In this document: piece after piece, positions 25,005 to 34,036 of the stretch
Layout: each line of letters opens with the position of its first letter
Numbering within the stretch: the stretch's first letter is position 1
NCBI GenBank assembly: GCA_017619755.1
Contig: JAFZRU010000016.1
Coordinates: 62,001-126,000 of the forward strand
Length of the DNA stretch: 64,000 nt
DNA from: Prevotella sp.
Lineage (GTDB): Bacteria > Bacteroidota > Bacteroidia > Bacteroidales > Bacteroidaceae
Direction: 5' to 3'
Program-made: the position numbers and the translations under genes
The notes under the pieces: model-generated
What the model was told of the DNA's origin: nothing
Databases searched by the model: none
Seen by the model: only the letters and a program-made list of their open reading frames with translations

Positions 25005-25901
25005 ATGATGTCAGACCTATGCACACTTAGCATCCTCATCCCCACTTACAACGATGTCTGCCTCGACCTCGTGACATCGCTGCAAGAGGAGGCGTCGTCA
25101 ATACCCGGCTTGTCGTTTGAAATCATCGTGGGTGACGACGGCAGCAGCGACACCTCTGCGTTATCGGCCAACAGCAAAGTAGATACGCTCCCCCACTGCC
25201 GCCTTTTGCTTCGTGGCAAGAACGTGGGGCGCGCTGCCATCCGCAATTTCCTGGCTCGCGAGGCCAAGGGCGAGTGGCTGCTGTATGTGGACAGCCACAT
25301 GTCGGTGGTGCGCGACGACTATATCTCCACCTACCTCTCCCATTGCGGCGAGGCGTTAGTGTATGGCGGTTACACCCTGCCCCTTGACGGCAGCCGCCGC
25401 AACCTCCGCTACCTCTATGAGTGTTCGTGCATCTATGGCCAGGACGTAAAGGTCCGCCAACAATCTCCCTACTCCAATTTCCACACCTCCAACTTCATGG
25501 TTCGTCGCGAAGTGATGCTCACACACCCCTTTGACGAGCGATTCCGCCGATACGGCTACGAGGATGTCCTCTTTGGCAAGACCATGCGCGAGGCAGGCAT
25601 TACCATCCTCCACATCAACAACCCGGTGGGCTTCGAACGCTTCGAGTCCAATGAGCGTTTCGTGGCCAAGACAGAGGAAGGATTGGAGACATTGTGGACC
25701 TTCCGCGACGAGTTACGCGGCTACTCGCGTCTGCTGTCGGTGAGCGAGCGGTTGGAGCGCTGGCACGTGGCATGGGTTTTCCGGTTGGCACACAAGGTGA
25801 TGGGAAAAACCCTGCGGCGACATTTGACAGGGAAAGGCCCCTCCTTGGCTGGCTTCAAGGCATATCGATTAGGGTGTTTTTTGGAGAAAGGAGGGAGATG
25901 A
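25005..25901 (+). CDS. family 2 glycosyltransferase
   Basis: 298 residues. The GT-A fold opens with LSILIPTYND; IIVGDDGSSD binds the nucleotide sugar, and LLYVDSHMS supplies a D-x-H variant of the metal-binding D-x-D. GYEDVLFGKTMREAG matches the ED acceptor-side motif. It is likely to add a sugar to a polysaccharide or lipid in the cytoplasm; no other glycan genes are near. The C-terminal 60 residues are basic helices that could contact the membrane. Confidence 0.9.
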   Translation: MMSDLCTLSILIPTYNDVCLDLVTSLQEEASSIPGLSFEIIVGDDGSSDTSALSANSKVDTLPHCRLLLRGKNVGRAAIRNFLAREAKGEWLLYVDSHMSVVRDDYISTYLSHCGEALVYGGYTLPLDGSRRNLRYLYECSCIYGQDVKVRQQSPYSNFHTSNFMVRREVMLTHPFDERFRRYGYEDVLFGKTMREAGITILHINNPVGFERFESNERFVAKTEEGLETLWTFRDELRGYSRLLSVSERLERWHVAWVFRLAHKVMGKTLRRHLTGKGPSLAGFKAYRLGCFLEKGGR

Positions 25902-25918
25902 AGGGATGAGGGGATGGC

Positions 25919-26008
25919 GTTATAACGTTATGACGGAATAACGTTATAACGGGAAAACGGAATAACGGGAAAACGAAATAACGGAATAACGGAATAACGT
26001 CATAACGA
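25919..26008. repeat. degenerate tandem ATAACG repeats
   Basis: About ten copies of ATAACG or AATAACGG follow each other with small variations (ATAACGTTATGACGG, ATAACGTTATAACGGG, AAAACGGAATAACGG). The block lies between a glycosyltransferase stop and a terminator and has no coding potential. It may be a slippage-prone repeat or a protein-binding array. Confidence 0.7.
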
Positions 26009-26034
26009 AAAAAAAATGACAATCCCCCGCGAAA

Positions 26035-26064
26035 AAAGGGGAGAGGCCATGGCCTCTCCCCTTT
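26035..26064. terminator. bidirectional terminator ending the SusC/D operon and the GT2 gene
   Basis: AAAGGGGAGAGGCC and GGCCTCTCCCCTTT form a perfect 14-bp stem with an AT centre. T-rich or A-rich tracts lie on the outer sides. Confidence 0.85.
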
Positions 26065-26084
26065 ATAACATCTTGCTACTATGA

Positions 26085-26621
26085 CTATTCTGTGCCAGCC
26101 GAGAAGCCGGTGTGGCGCTGTCCATGGACATGGAACTTCGCCCAATAACCGGCAGCAGCATAGCTGTCATCGTCGAATGAGATGTAGAACGAAATGCTGT
26201 CGTTGGGCATTCCATGAGAGTTCTTGGCACCTCCCTCGATGATTTTTCCATCGGTAAGGACAGCCTTTCCAGATTGCTTTGCGTCATACCAAATGGAATC
26301 TGTTGCAGAAAACGTGCGAGCAGCATAGTTGATATTGACCAAGAACTTGTAAGCCCAGAATGTATTTTGGTCATCGATATACATGGTGGACATGCTCTCG
26401 TCACTCGTGTTATAGGTGAAGACGGTGCATACGCCAGCTCCATAAGGATCCTCATAGAGCACATTGCCGTTTTCGTCCACTGCATCATATACGACATCCC
26501 AGTTGCCGCACATTTTTTCCACCTTTGTTCCTCCTGGCTCTTCATCGGTCTCTGTGTCGCAAGCGATAAAGCCAAACGAAAGCGCCAAGGTCATTGCAAA
26601 AAATGAAATATACTTTTTCAT
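26085..26621 (-). CDS. lipoprotein with lipid-binding putative hydrolase fold (LbPHyd-like)
   Basis: 178 residues. Lipoprotein signal with Cys21 (FIACD). The mature part is a compact beta-rich domain (MCGNWDVVYDAVDENG, STMYIDDQNTFWAYKFLVN, FYISFDDDSYAAAGYW) resembling the lipid-binding putative hydrolase family that accompanies SusC/D pairs. It is the last gene of a four-gene operon and is followed by a terminator. It probably sits on the outer leaflet of the outer membrane and helps substrate capture; catalytic activity is unproven. Confidence 0.75.
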   Translation of the reverse strand: MKKYISFFAMTLALSFGFIACDTETDEEPGGTKVEKMCGNWDVVYDAVDENGNVLYEDPYGAGVCTVFTYNTSDESMSTMYIDDQNTFWAYKFLVNINYAARTFSATDSIWYDAKQSGKAVLTDGKIIEGGAKNSHGMPNDSISFYISFDDDSYAAAGYWAKFHVHGQRHTGFSAGTE

Positions 26622-26642
26622 AAAATCGTTTCTGTTAAATCT

Positions 26643-27389
26643 TTATTCTTTGTTCAACACTATGTCCATGAAAATCTGACCGGCATAAGAAAGGCTGTAG
26701 GTGATGACACCAGTCTCCGTGTCATATTTTCCATTTTCAAGATAGTCGAGACTGTCTCCCCATCCAGAGATGTAACTTGACAGGAGGTGAACGTTGTTGT
26801 CCTTGTCGAGGTTGACGTATGCCGTCATACAGTATTTAGTGCCGTATGCCCTAATTTGCCAGTACCAACCGGCAAAAATGTCGTTGACATAATAGATGCC
26901 CGGTGCTTCCTCGGTAAATGTGATGCCGGTGCACTGTGCGGTGTTGCCGTATGAGGCGGCGTAGTCGGCAAAAGTATATCCCTTTTTGCCATACTTCGTG
27001 CCTACCATGTCAGGCTGATAGGAGCCTTCCAGTGACTCGGTCACCGAAGGATCATACACACATACGGTGCGGGTGGCACTTGCAGCATACCCATCGGGGT
27101 TGACAGCAGAATAAACGATGTCATAGAATCCCACTTGGTTGACATCCACGTCACTCACTCCTGTGGTGATAATATTGGAGGTATAATCCTCTCCACCGAG
27201 TTCCGCTTTGCAACCAGGGTCAACGAAAGGTGTTCCTATCGGCACGAGCATGAATTCATCCCCCTGCATCTGCATATCCACATAGTAGGTGAGCTTGGTG
27301 TCGGAGAGAGCATCCTCGTCATCGTTGCAAGAAGTGAAGCCGAGCATGACCATGCAAGCGGTCAGCGAGTAAAACAAAATCTTCTTCAT
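26643..27389 (-). CDS. DUF5012 / BT_2262-like surface lipoprotein
   Basis: 248 residues. Lipoprotein signal with Cys21 (GFTSC), followed by an acidic stretch (NDDEDALSD) typical of surface export in Bacteroidetes. Residues about 45-115 look like an immunoglobulin-like module (GTPFVDPGCKAELGGED ... GFYDIVYSAVNPDGYA). A second domain (SLEGSYQPDM onward) is unassigned. It lies between susD-like and LbPHyd-like genes. By analogy with BT2262 of B. thetaiotaomicron it is an auxiliary lipoprotein of the SusCD transporter. Confidence 0.78.
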   Translation of the reverse strand: MKKILFYSLTACMVMLGFTSCNDDEDALSDTKLTYYVDMQMQGDEFMLVPIGTPFVDPGCKAELGGEDYTSNIITTGVSDVDVNQVGFYDIVYSAVNPDGYAASATRTVCVYDPSVTESLEGSYQPDMVGTKYGKKGYTFADYAASYGNTAQCTGITFTEEAPGIYYVNDIFAGWYWQIRAYGTKYCMTAYVNLDKDNNVHLLSSYISGWGDSLDYLENGKYDTETGVITYSLSYAGQIFMDIVLNKE

Positions 27390-27420
27390 ATTTCTTGTTC
27401 TTTATTGTTCATAAAAATTA

Positions 27421-28908
27421 TTACTTGACATCCCAGAACACTTTGTCGCTGAGGTATTTAACCTCTGGGGTATTTCTGTTGAGTGTACGAGCCCTGCTGG
27501 GATAAGGCACTCGCTTGGCCAGTCCGCCTCCCACGATGTTATTCACTCCCGGCTCGATCATGTCACCAGGATTGTAGATGAGAGCATCTTTGAAGATGTC
27601 AGCCGGTTTCTGATTTGTAAGGGCCGGCACATCCGTCCTTCTTACCTCCGACCAAGCCTCCATGTGGTTGCGCATAAAGAAAGCCGTCCATTTCTGCATA
27701 TAGATGAGCTTGAGTTTGTCGGCCTGTGCGTCGAAGTTGACGCGGTTGGAAGCAAGGAATGCCGAAGCTCCATCGACACCACGGGATGCGAAATCAGCTT
27801 CCACGGCAGCCTCGTAGGCAGCCTTGGCGGCAGCGGCATTGTTGTTGAATCTATACTGCACCTCTGCAATGAGGAACTGCAACTCGCTTTGTGTGAAGAG
27901 ATAAATAGGTGCATCCGGCACAGCATTGTAATTGAGAGTGCTTACATAATCGGTGTTATATGCCGATGAAATGCCGAGCCAATCACCTGTGAGCGTCTTG
28001 CAACCAGGCATCTGTCCCACATAATCATCCGACTTGGAGGCTTTATTGAGATAGACTCCAATACGGGGGTCGTCTGTTGCGAGCATATAGCTGACGATGG
28101 GGTATGCTGCGCAATGGTTGATGGTGCCAAGGCGGTAATATGCGCCGTACCATGGGCTGAACTGCCCTGAAGCATTGGTGTAAACATCCCAAGCCACATT
28201 TCCAGCGAAGAAATTGTTGGCGGCAACCAGTGCTTTGGCCTTGTTGGTATATTCTCCAGCATTGACGCCTCCGTCAATGAGGCGCATGTACATACGCAAG
28301 CGAAGCGCATTGGCATATCCTTTCCATTGGTTCAGACTCTTGTTGAGCAACGGGTCGGTGAGTGTGATGGCATCGTTGCCAAGTGCCGCCTCTGCCTTAT
28401 CAAGTTCGTCAAGCACTCCTTCATACACAACCTTGCCCTCATCCCAAGCCGGCATGGAGTTGGCACTTGCCTGAAGCGCCTCAGTGTAAGGTGCGTAGTC
28501 GAGGTTGTCCACGACGAGTTGGAAAGCCTGTGCCCTCATGACCGTGCATACGAAAGCATCAGAAGGATTGATGTTGCGGCTCATGATATCTTGAATGTCG
28601 GCCAAGGCACCAGAATAAAGATTGATGTAGCACCTGTCGAAGAGGTCGGAACCTTCGTCGATTTTGAGTTCAGCCAAATCGTTGTACTGGTTGGCAGTAG
28701 GCGACTGCTCGAAATACTGTGCGAAGAAGCCGGCATAATTGAACATTTGGTCTCCCACGCAGTCGGCCACAGAGTTGATGACCGCGGGGAACATCAAGTC
28801 GGGTGTGATGTCACTACTCGACGGATAGTTGGGGTTCTCGTTGATGTCCAAGTCGCATCCCGTGAGCAAGAACATCCCGGCGAACATATAAATCAATAAT
28901 TTTTTCAT
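27421..28908 (-). CDS. SusD/RagB-like outer-membrane nutrient-binding lipoprotein
   Basis: 495 residues. Signal with Cys18 (FLLTGC), then DLDINENPNYPSSS, characteristic of the SusD-like subgroup 2. Helical TPR-type segments follow (AYEAAVEADFASRG near the C-terminus). It forms the lid of the SusC transporter downstream of ligand binding at the cell surface. The partner susC-like gene ends 15 bp upstream. Subgroup and neighbours match loci that import peptides more often than starch; the substrate is inferred. Confidence 0.92.
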   Translation of the reverse strand: MKKLLIYMFAGMFLLTGCDLDINENPNYPSSSDITPDLMFPAVINSVADCVGDQMFNYAGFFAQYFEQSPTANQYNDLAELKIDEGSDLFDRCYINLYSGALADIQDIMSRNINPSDAFVCTVMRAQAFQLVVDNLDYAPYTEALQASANSMPAWDEGKVVYEGVLDELDKAEAALGNDAITLTDPLLNKSLNQWKGYANALRLRMYMRLIDGGVNAGEYTNKAKALVAANNFFAGNVAWDVYTNASGQFSPWYGAYYRLGTINHCAAYPIVSYMLATDDPRIGVYLNKASKSDDYVGQMPGCKTLTGDWLGISSAYNTDYVSTLNYNAVPDAPIYLFTQSELQFLIAEVQYRFNNNAAAAKAAYEAAVEADFASRGVDGASAFLASNRVNFDAQADKLKLIYMQKWTAFFMRNHMEAWSEVRRTDVPALTNQKPADIFKDALIYNPGDMIEPGVNNIVGGGLAKRVPYPSRARTLNRNTPEVKYLSDKVFWDVK

Positions 28909-28923
28909 ATCACTTCTTCTCGA

Positions 28924-31900
28924 TTAAAATTTAACATTTACGTTGAAGCCGAATTTTCTTGAGCTTGGGTTGGTGGAATACTCACCAAAGTTACCTTCCA
29001 AGTCATTACCGAATGATGTGCTCTCCGGGTCGATGAAGGTGTTGCTCTTGGGTGTCCAAAGGAAGAGGTTGTTTCCAAAGAATGATACACTTGCCCCTGC
29101 AAGGAATATCTTGCTGAACCACTTCCTGGGCAGTTCCCATGAAAGCACCAAGGAGCGCAATTTCAGGTAAGTCTTGTCCACCAAGTATGTGGCGTCCATT
29201 TCAGCGCCACCGCCATCCCAGTAACTGAAGAGATTGGTGGCATTGAGCGGTGTGGTGTTGGGAAGGTAGATGGTGTTTTCACCATCGTCTTCACTCTTAT
29301 ACACGGAGTTGGGTATGACAAATGGGTTACGGTCGTTGTAAGCCGTCTGCATGGCATTACCCGTGAAATACATAATGTCCTTCGTACGCGAGAACATCAG
29401 TCCACCCTTGCGGTAGTCGAAATTGACAGCAAGACTCACACCTTTGTACCTCAGTGTTGTTCCGAAGCCCAACTGATACTTGTGATTCATGGAGCCAATT
29501 TCCACCACGTCATCGGATGAGACGGGCAATCCTGTGCTGGGATTGACGATAACATGCCCTTCGGGATCCTTCTTAGAGGTGTAAGCCTTGTAGATACCCA
29601 GTTCCTTACCCTGGATGGCATAGAGGCCGGTGCCACCCGTGAAGCCGTAAATGATGCTCTCTCCACCCATCTCCTCCGGGAGGCTAAGCACTTTGTTCTT
29701 GTTTTTGGTGTAGTTGAAGTTGACATCCCATTGGAAATCCTTCAACTTGACAGGTGTCACATCCACCAGTAACTCAATACCCCTGTTGCGCACCTTGCCG
29801 ATGTTGGTGTTCATATAGGTGTATCCTGATGCAGGATCCATTTCAAGTTGGAAGATCTGCTTGTCGGATTCCCTGTTGTAATATGAGAAGTCGAATGAGA
29901 TGCGGTTTTTGAAGAAGCCGATGTTGAAGCCTGCTTCGTACTCCGTTGACATTTCCGGGCTGAGGTCGTTGCTACCGAGTGTGTTGCCTGCGGTATATGC
30001 GTTGGTGTTGGTCTTGGTGAACGGGAATGCACTGGAAGCCCATCCTGATGAGTTGGAAGTTGCCTGTGAATACACGGAGTTGGTCATATAGACGCTGGCG
30101 TCGTTACCTGTCTTACCCCAAGCGAGACGGATTTTTCCGAAACTGATGATATCCTTGAGTTCCTTGCTGAAGAGTTCGGAGAAAATCCAGCTGGCGGTGA
30201 AGCCTGGATAGAAGAAGGAACGGTTTCCTTTGGGCAGCGTCGAAGACCAGTCATTGGATGCGGTAGCTGTAAGGTAGAGCATATCCTTCCAAGAAAGTTC
30301 CACCTGCCCGTAGAGGCGTAATGAGCGTCGGAGCCATTCGTTTTGACTGGTGGAGGGGATTTCGGAAGAGTTGCCAAGGTTGTACCAAGTGGGAATGGTA
30401 AGGTTGTCCACATAACCATAAAGCGATTTGTAGTTGCGCTCGTTGCCGTTGAAACCAACAACGGTGTTAATATGCAAATCTTCCATGAGGTTCTTGTCGA
30501 ATGTGAGCATAAGATCCTGGTTGATTTCGTGGCGGCGTGTCATCTGCTGCGAGGTATAACCGTTGTCGCCCACGAGGTCATCCCCATTGGGTGTTCCAGC
30601 AAAAAGGGCCTCCAAGTTGGGTTCTCCTGCACGACGGTGTCCGACGGTGGAGTCATAACCGAAGCGATAAGTGAGCTTGAAGTATTTCAGGAAGTCATAG
30701 TCGAGTTGGAACTTGCCATAGAAGAACTCGTTTTGATAATTGTTCATATAGTTTTCCAGGATGTAATACGGGTTGGTCACGCCGTATGGTGTGTAATAAT
30801 ATCCTGGAGAAGCAAACGGATAGTCGAGATCCTTGAGCTCAGTGATAGCAATGTCACGCGGGGTCTGCATGATGGAGTTGTACATGGACAATCCCTGACC
30901 GGTAGTGACGAAATCATTCTCATTATAAGCATAGTTGAGCGCAGCACTGATGGTGACATTCTTGATTTTGTGGCTTACATTAGCCGTAAAGGTGTATTTC
31001 TTGTAGCTGTCAGCATCGGTCGGAATGATACCATCTTCATGTATCTGGGAAAGCGAAACGTAGAAATTGGAGTTATTGTTGGCTCCGTTAAACGACACGC
31101 TGTTGTTGTATCTGAAACCTGTGTCGAAGAAATCCTGAATGTTGGAAGGAATGGCCACATAGCTCTTGCGTTGCTGCGAGTTGTTATAGACCTGTCCATA
31201 ACGGAGGACAGCACCATCGAAACGGGGACCCCAGGAGCCGTTCTCGTCCATGGTCTTGGCACCATACCAACCCTGTCCGAACTCATTCTGTTGCTGTGGT
31301 AGTCTCAGCACGCCCTCCCATTGGAGACCACCATTGTATTCAATACCGATGGCACTTTTTTGCTCTTTACCAGTCTTGGTGGTAATGAGGATGACGCCGT
31401 TGGCGGCACGGCTACCATAAAGCGCGGTGGCAGCAGCACCCTTCAGCACGGTCATGCTCTCCACGTCGTTGGGGTTGATTGCCCCTGCGCCGTTACCGAA
31501 GTCGTAGCCGGAATTGAGACCGTCGCTACTATAAACAGCAGCATTGTTGAGAGGCACACCGTCCACCACATAAAGCGGCTGGTTGTTGCCACTGAGCGAA
31601 CTGATACCACGAATGATGACGGAGTTGGAGGAACCCGGGTCACTTGACGTGCTGGTGATTTGCACACCAGCCACCTTGCCTGCCAGACCTGACATGATGT
31701 CGTTTGTCCTGGCCTTGGCGATTTCTTCACCCTTGACAGATGCGGCCGAATATCCCAAGGCCTTTGTCTGTCTCTTGATACCCAAGGCAGTGACAACCAC
31801 CTCGTTCAAGGTTCTGTCGTCATTAACCATTACGACACGCATGTTGTCAGTGGCGGCAACATCCTGCGTTTCCATACCGATGTATGAAATACGCAACTTA

Positions 31901-32103
31901 CCACCCCGGGGTACCTGCAAGGTGAACTTGCCGTCAGCATCAGTGACGGCACCCTGGTTGGTGCCTATGATCTGCACGGAAGCACCCACAACGGGCATTC
32001 CGTCATCTTCAGACACAACAGTACCCCTGACCGTTGTTTGAGCCATTGCCGCCGCAAATGTCATGCAGAGGCAGGCGAGTAATAGAATTAATTTTTTAAC
32101 CAT
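28924..32103 (-). CDS. SusC/RagA-like TonB-linked outer-membrane transporter
   Basis: 1059 residues from ATG 32103 (an ATG four codons earlier is possible). A signal peptide ends at AMAQ, followed by a carboxypeptidase-regulatory-like domain (VRGTVVSEDDGMPVVGASV), the plug with YVVDGVPLNNA and DVESMTVLKGAAATALYGSRAANGVI, and a 22-strand barrel ending FGFNVNVKF. It takes up a ligand delivered by the SusD-like lid using TonB energy. Gene order susC-susD-DUF5012-LbPHyd resembles BT2264-BT2261 of B. thetaiotaomicron, whose complex was crystallised with peptide. No regulator or glycoside hydrolase is linked. Confidence 0.95.
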   Translation of the reverse strand: MVKKLILLLACLCMTFAAAMAQTTVRGTVVSEDDGMPVVGASVQIIGTNQGAVTDADGKFTLQVPRGGKLRISYIGMETQDVAATDNMRVVMVNDDRTLNEVVVTALGIKRQTKALGYSAASVKGEEIAKARTNDIMSGLAGKVAGVQITSTSSDPGSSNSVIIRGISSLSGNNQPLYVVDGVPLNNAAVYSSDGLNSGYDFGNGAGAINPNDVESMTVLKGAAATALYGSRAANGVILITTKTGKEQKSAIGIEYNGGLQWEGVLRLPQQQNEFGQGWYGAKTMDENGSWGPRFDGAVLRYGQVYNNSQQRKSYVAIPSNIQDFFDTGFRYNNSVSFNGANNNSNFYVSLSQIHEDGIIPTDADSYKKYTFTANVSHKIKNVTISAALNYAYNENDFVTTGQGLSMYNSIMQTPRDIAITELKDLDYPFASPGYYYTPYGVTNPYYILENYMNNYQNEFFYGKFQLDYDFLKYFKLTYRFGYDSTVGHRRAGEPNLEALFAGTPNGDDLVGDNGYTSQQMTRRHEINQDLMLTFDKNLMEDLHINTVVGFNGNERNYKSLYGYVDNLTIPTWYNLGNSSEIPSTSQNEWLRRSLRLYGQVELSWKDMLYLTATASNDWSSTLPKGNRSFFYPGFTASWIFSELFSKELKDIISFGKIRLAWGKTGNDASVYMTNSVYSQATSNSSGWASSAFPFTKTNTNAYTAGNTLGSNDLSPEMSTEYEAGFNIGFFKNRISFDFSYYNRESDKQIFQLEMDPASGYTYMNTNIGKVRNRGIELLVDVTPVKLKDFQWDVNFNYTKNKNKVLSLPEEMGGESIIYGFTGGTGLYAIQGKELGIYKAYTSKKDPEGHVIVNPSTGLPVSSDDVVEIGSMNHKYQLGFGTTLRYKGVSLAVNFDYRKGGLMFSRTKDIMYFTGNAMQTAYNDRNPFVIPNSVYKSEDDGENTIYLPNTTPLNATNLFSYWDGGGAEMDATYLVDKTYLKLRSLVLSWELPRKWFSKIFLAGASVSFFGNNLFLWTPKSNTFIDPESTSFGNDLEGNFGEYSTNPSSRKFGFNVNVKF

Positions 32104-32194
32104 AAACTCTCTCACTAATTAAGTATTATAATATAATGTATATGTATTCAGTTAGGCATATTATCCATAGGGGGTGGAAACAATGGATTGGGCG

Positions 32195-32225
32195 CAAAAT
32201 TAAACATTTTTTGCATAACTGCAAA
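32195..32225 (-). promoter_or_regulatory. promoter of the SusC/D operon
   Basis: On the minus strand TTTG (32222-32225), 19 bp, TAATTTTG (32195-32202), giving a leader of about 85 nt before the ATG at 32103. Confidence 0.75.
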
Positions 32226-32440
32226 AAATTTTAAGAAAAATGTGTGTTAAAATGCTAATTCGTGCGCAAAATGGAAGCAAAGAAGGTGTATTTTGTTCAA
32301 ACAAGAGCGTTTTGGGTGGTAAAAACTAACAAAAAAAACAACGGAACTCTTTTTGATGAAGCCAAATGAGCAAAGCGGAGCTTGCTCCAGCTATGTCATG
32401 GCGAGAAATAATAGGATGAATCCAATTATTTTTCGTCCTG

Positions 32441-32660
32441 TGCAATTGAAAACGGCCTGAAGGGCCAAAAGCAAATAGCCCAGGGCAACGCCCTGGGGAA
32501 GAGAGTGAGCCAATTATCGCCCTGAAAGGGCAAAAGCCTTATTGATGTCATAAAGCTTTTGCCCCTGGGGGGCGCAATCTACTCCGTTATTTACAACCCA
32601 GGGCGTTGCCCTGGGCTGGTATCTCGTTGGCCTTGCAGGCCGTATTTGCACAAAATCCAT
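32441..32660. repeat. dispersed palindromic repeat, copy B
   Basis: The reverse complement of copy A at 2462-2612: GGCCTGAAGGGCC, CCCAGGGC-AAC-GCCCTGGG, GAGAGTGAGCCAATTATCGC and a GGGCAAAAGC/GCTTTTGCCC stem. A second unit follows with CCCAGGGC-GTT-GCCCTGGG and GGCCTTGCAGGCC. It lies between the SusC promoter and the convergent side of the next gene. The remaining gap 32226-32440 shows no gene. Confidence 0.8.
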
Positions 32661-32682
32661 CCACATCCATCCGAACAACAAA

Positions 32683-33909
32683 TTATTTTTTTAGCTTGTC
32701 AATGGCTTTTTCAAGCGATTCGGAGGGAAGGATGATGTTGTAATCCTCCCAGAAGAGCGGGTCGGCGAAAACCGACACCTTGTCGTAGAAGGAGTCATGT
32801 GAACTGAAAATCTCCGCACTGGCAATGGGTTTTGCATCATGCTGGAGGATGTCGGTGGCCACCATCTCCGCCTCCACATGGAAAGGCGAAGCGAAAAGTT
32901 TCTTCTTCCATTCACAGAAAAAGCTCACATCACTATGGAGGTAGTGCATCCTACATTCCTGACCATCATATCGATATGACACGACAGTGGTCAGTTCCCT
33001 TGGCTTGAACCTCACTCCAGCGGGCTTTCTCACGAGAATGCTTTCGGCAGCCCTTCCCGGGTCGGTCATGTCGAGCGACATCTCCACACGTGTGAACGCC
33101 AGGGTTTGCTGGTCGATATACATCTTCCCGAATGAGAGGACGTGGTCGGCAATGGTGGCAGGTTGGAAAGAGATGACAAACTGTGGTCTGTCTTCGATGG
33201 TGACGGGAGCCTCCATTCTAAGGTCATAGAGCTGCATCTCATCGAAAGAGAGCAAGATTTCAGTGTTTTTCACCAAGTCAAGTTCAATGGCAAGTGTGGG
33301 ACCTCCCTGGATTTTCGCTCCAAGGGTGTCTGCTTTGTGTGTATTGACCAGTTTACGCCCCTTTCTGATGGCCACCCTGTCCACCCCGGTGAAACGATTA
33401 TATCCGCACTTGAAAACATCGGCCACCGCCTCAGCCACATAAATGTATCTCTTACCCTTCTGGGTAGTCTCGCGGTAAAAGCACCTAAGCAGTTCGTTGT
33501 CGCGGCTGTAGTTGTTCCGTATCTTGGACATGGCCGAATTGACGATTTCTCGCGGGTTGACAGCCGAGACGATGAGTTCGTTCAACGTGATCGTGCCCGG
33601 GGTGAGGCGTATCTTCAGTTCCTTGCTCAAGTCATCTCCAGGTGAAACCCTTACGGCATTGTATCCCAAGCATGACACGAAAATGGCAGAGGGCCTTTTC
33701 CCTGTCTTGAGTGTGAAATGCCCGTCAGCATTGGTCACGGTGGTCTCGCTGCCGTCGAGCGTTGTGACCGTTGCCTGCGACAGCCGACGGTTGGTTTGAG
33801 CGTCGCGAACCACACCGCTGACAGCATAACGCAACTCCTGCGCCATGACACGCGACGATGTGGTCATAAAAATCGACAATACAATGATAATGAACATTTT
33901 AGCCTTCAT
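32683..33909 (-). CDS. exported protein with carboxypeptidase-regulatory-like domain
   Basis: 408 residues from ATG 33909; upstream in-frame ATGs would put a charged stretch before the signal peptide. A signal peptide (MKAKMFIIIVLSIFMTTSS) precedes a CarboxypepD_reg-like domain (YAVSGVVRDAQTNRRLSQAT ... VTNADGHFTLKTGKR) at about 25-110. The remaining 300 residues are an outer-membrane-associated beta-rich domain with LNELIVSAVNPREIVNSAMSK, a layout common in Bacteroidetes (DUF5686-like N-terminal parts) but without a barrel. Function is unknown. It is a single gene divergent from the RsiV-like gene. Confidence 0.8.
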   Translation of the reverse strand: MKAKMFIIIVLSIFMTTSSRVMAQELRYAVSGVVRDAQTNRRLSQATVTTLDGSETTVTNADGHFTLKTGKRPSAIFVSCLGYNAVRVSPGDDLSKELKIRLTPGTITLNELIVSAVNPREIVNSAMSKIRNNYSRDNELLRCFYRETTQKGKRYIYVAEAVADVFKCGYNRFTGVDRVAIRKGRKLVNTHKADTLGAKIQGGPTLAIELDLVKNTEILLSFDEMQLYDLRMEAPVTIEDRPQFVISFQPATIADHVLSFGKMYIDQQTLAFTRVEMSLDMTDPGRAAESILVRKPAGVRFKPRELTTVVSYRYDGQECRMHYLHSDVSFFCEWKKKLFASPFHVEAEMVATDILQHDAKPIASAEIFSSHDSFYDKVSVFADPLFWEDYNIILPSESLEKAIDKLKK

Positions 33910-34007
33910 AATCGTTCCTCCCTTTGTTTTATGGTGTAAAGTTAGTGAAAAAAAAGGAGAATGCAAAATTATTGGAGGAAAAAATGCAGGGTAACAACAA
34001 AAATTCG

Positions 34008-34015
34008 TAACTTTG
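34008..34015 (+). promoter_or_regulatory. -7 element of the RsiV-like gene
   Basis: TAACTTTG lies 21 bp before the ATG at 34037. No good -33 element is seen at the usual distance. Confidence 0.5.
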
Positions 34016-34036
34016 CATTCCAAATAACCCTGCTAT

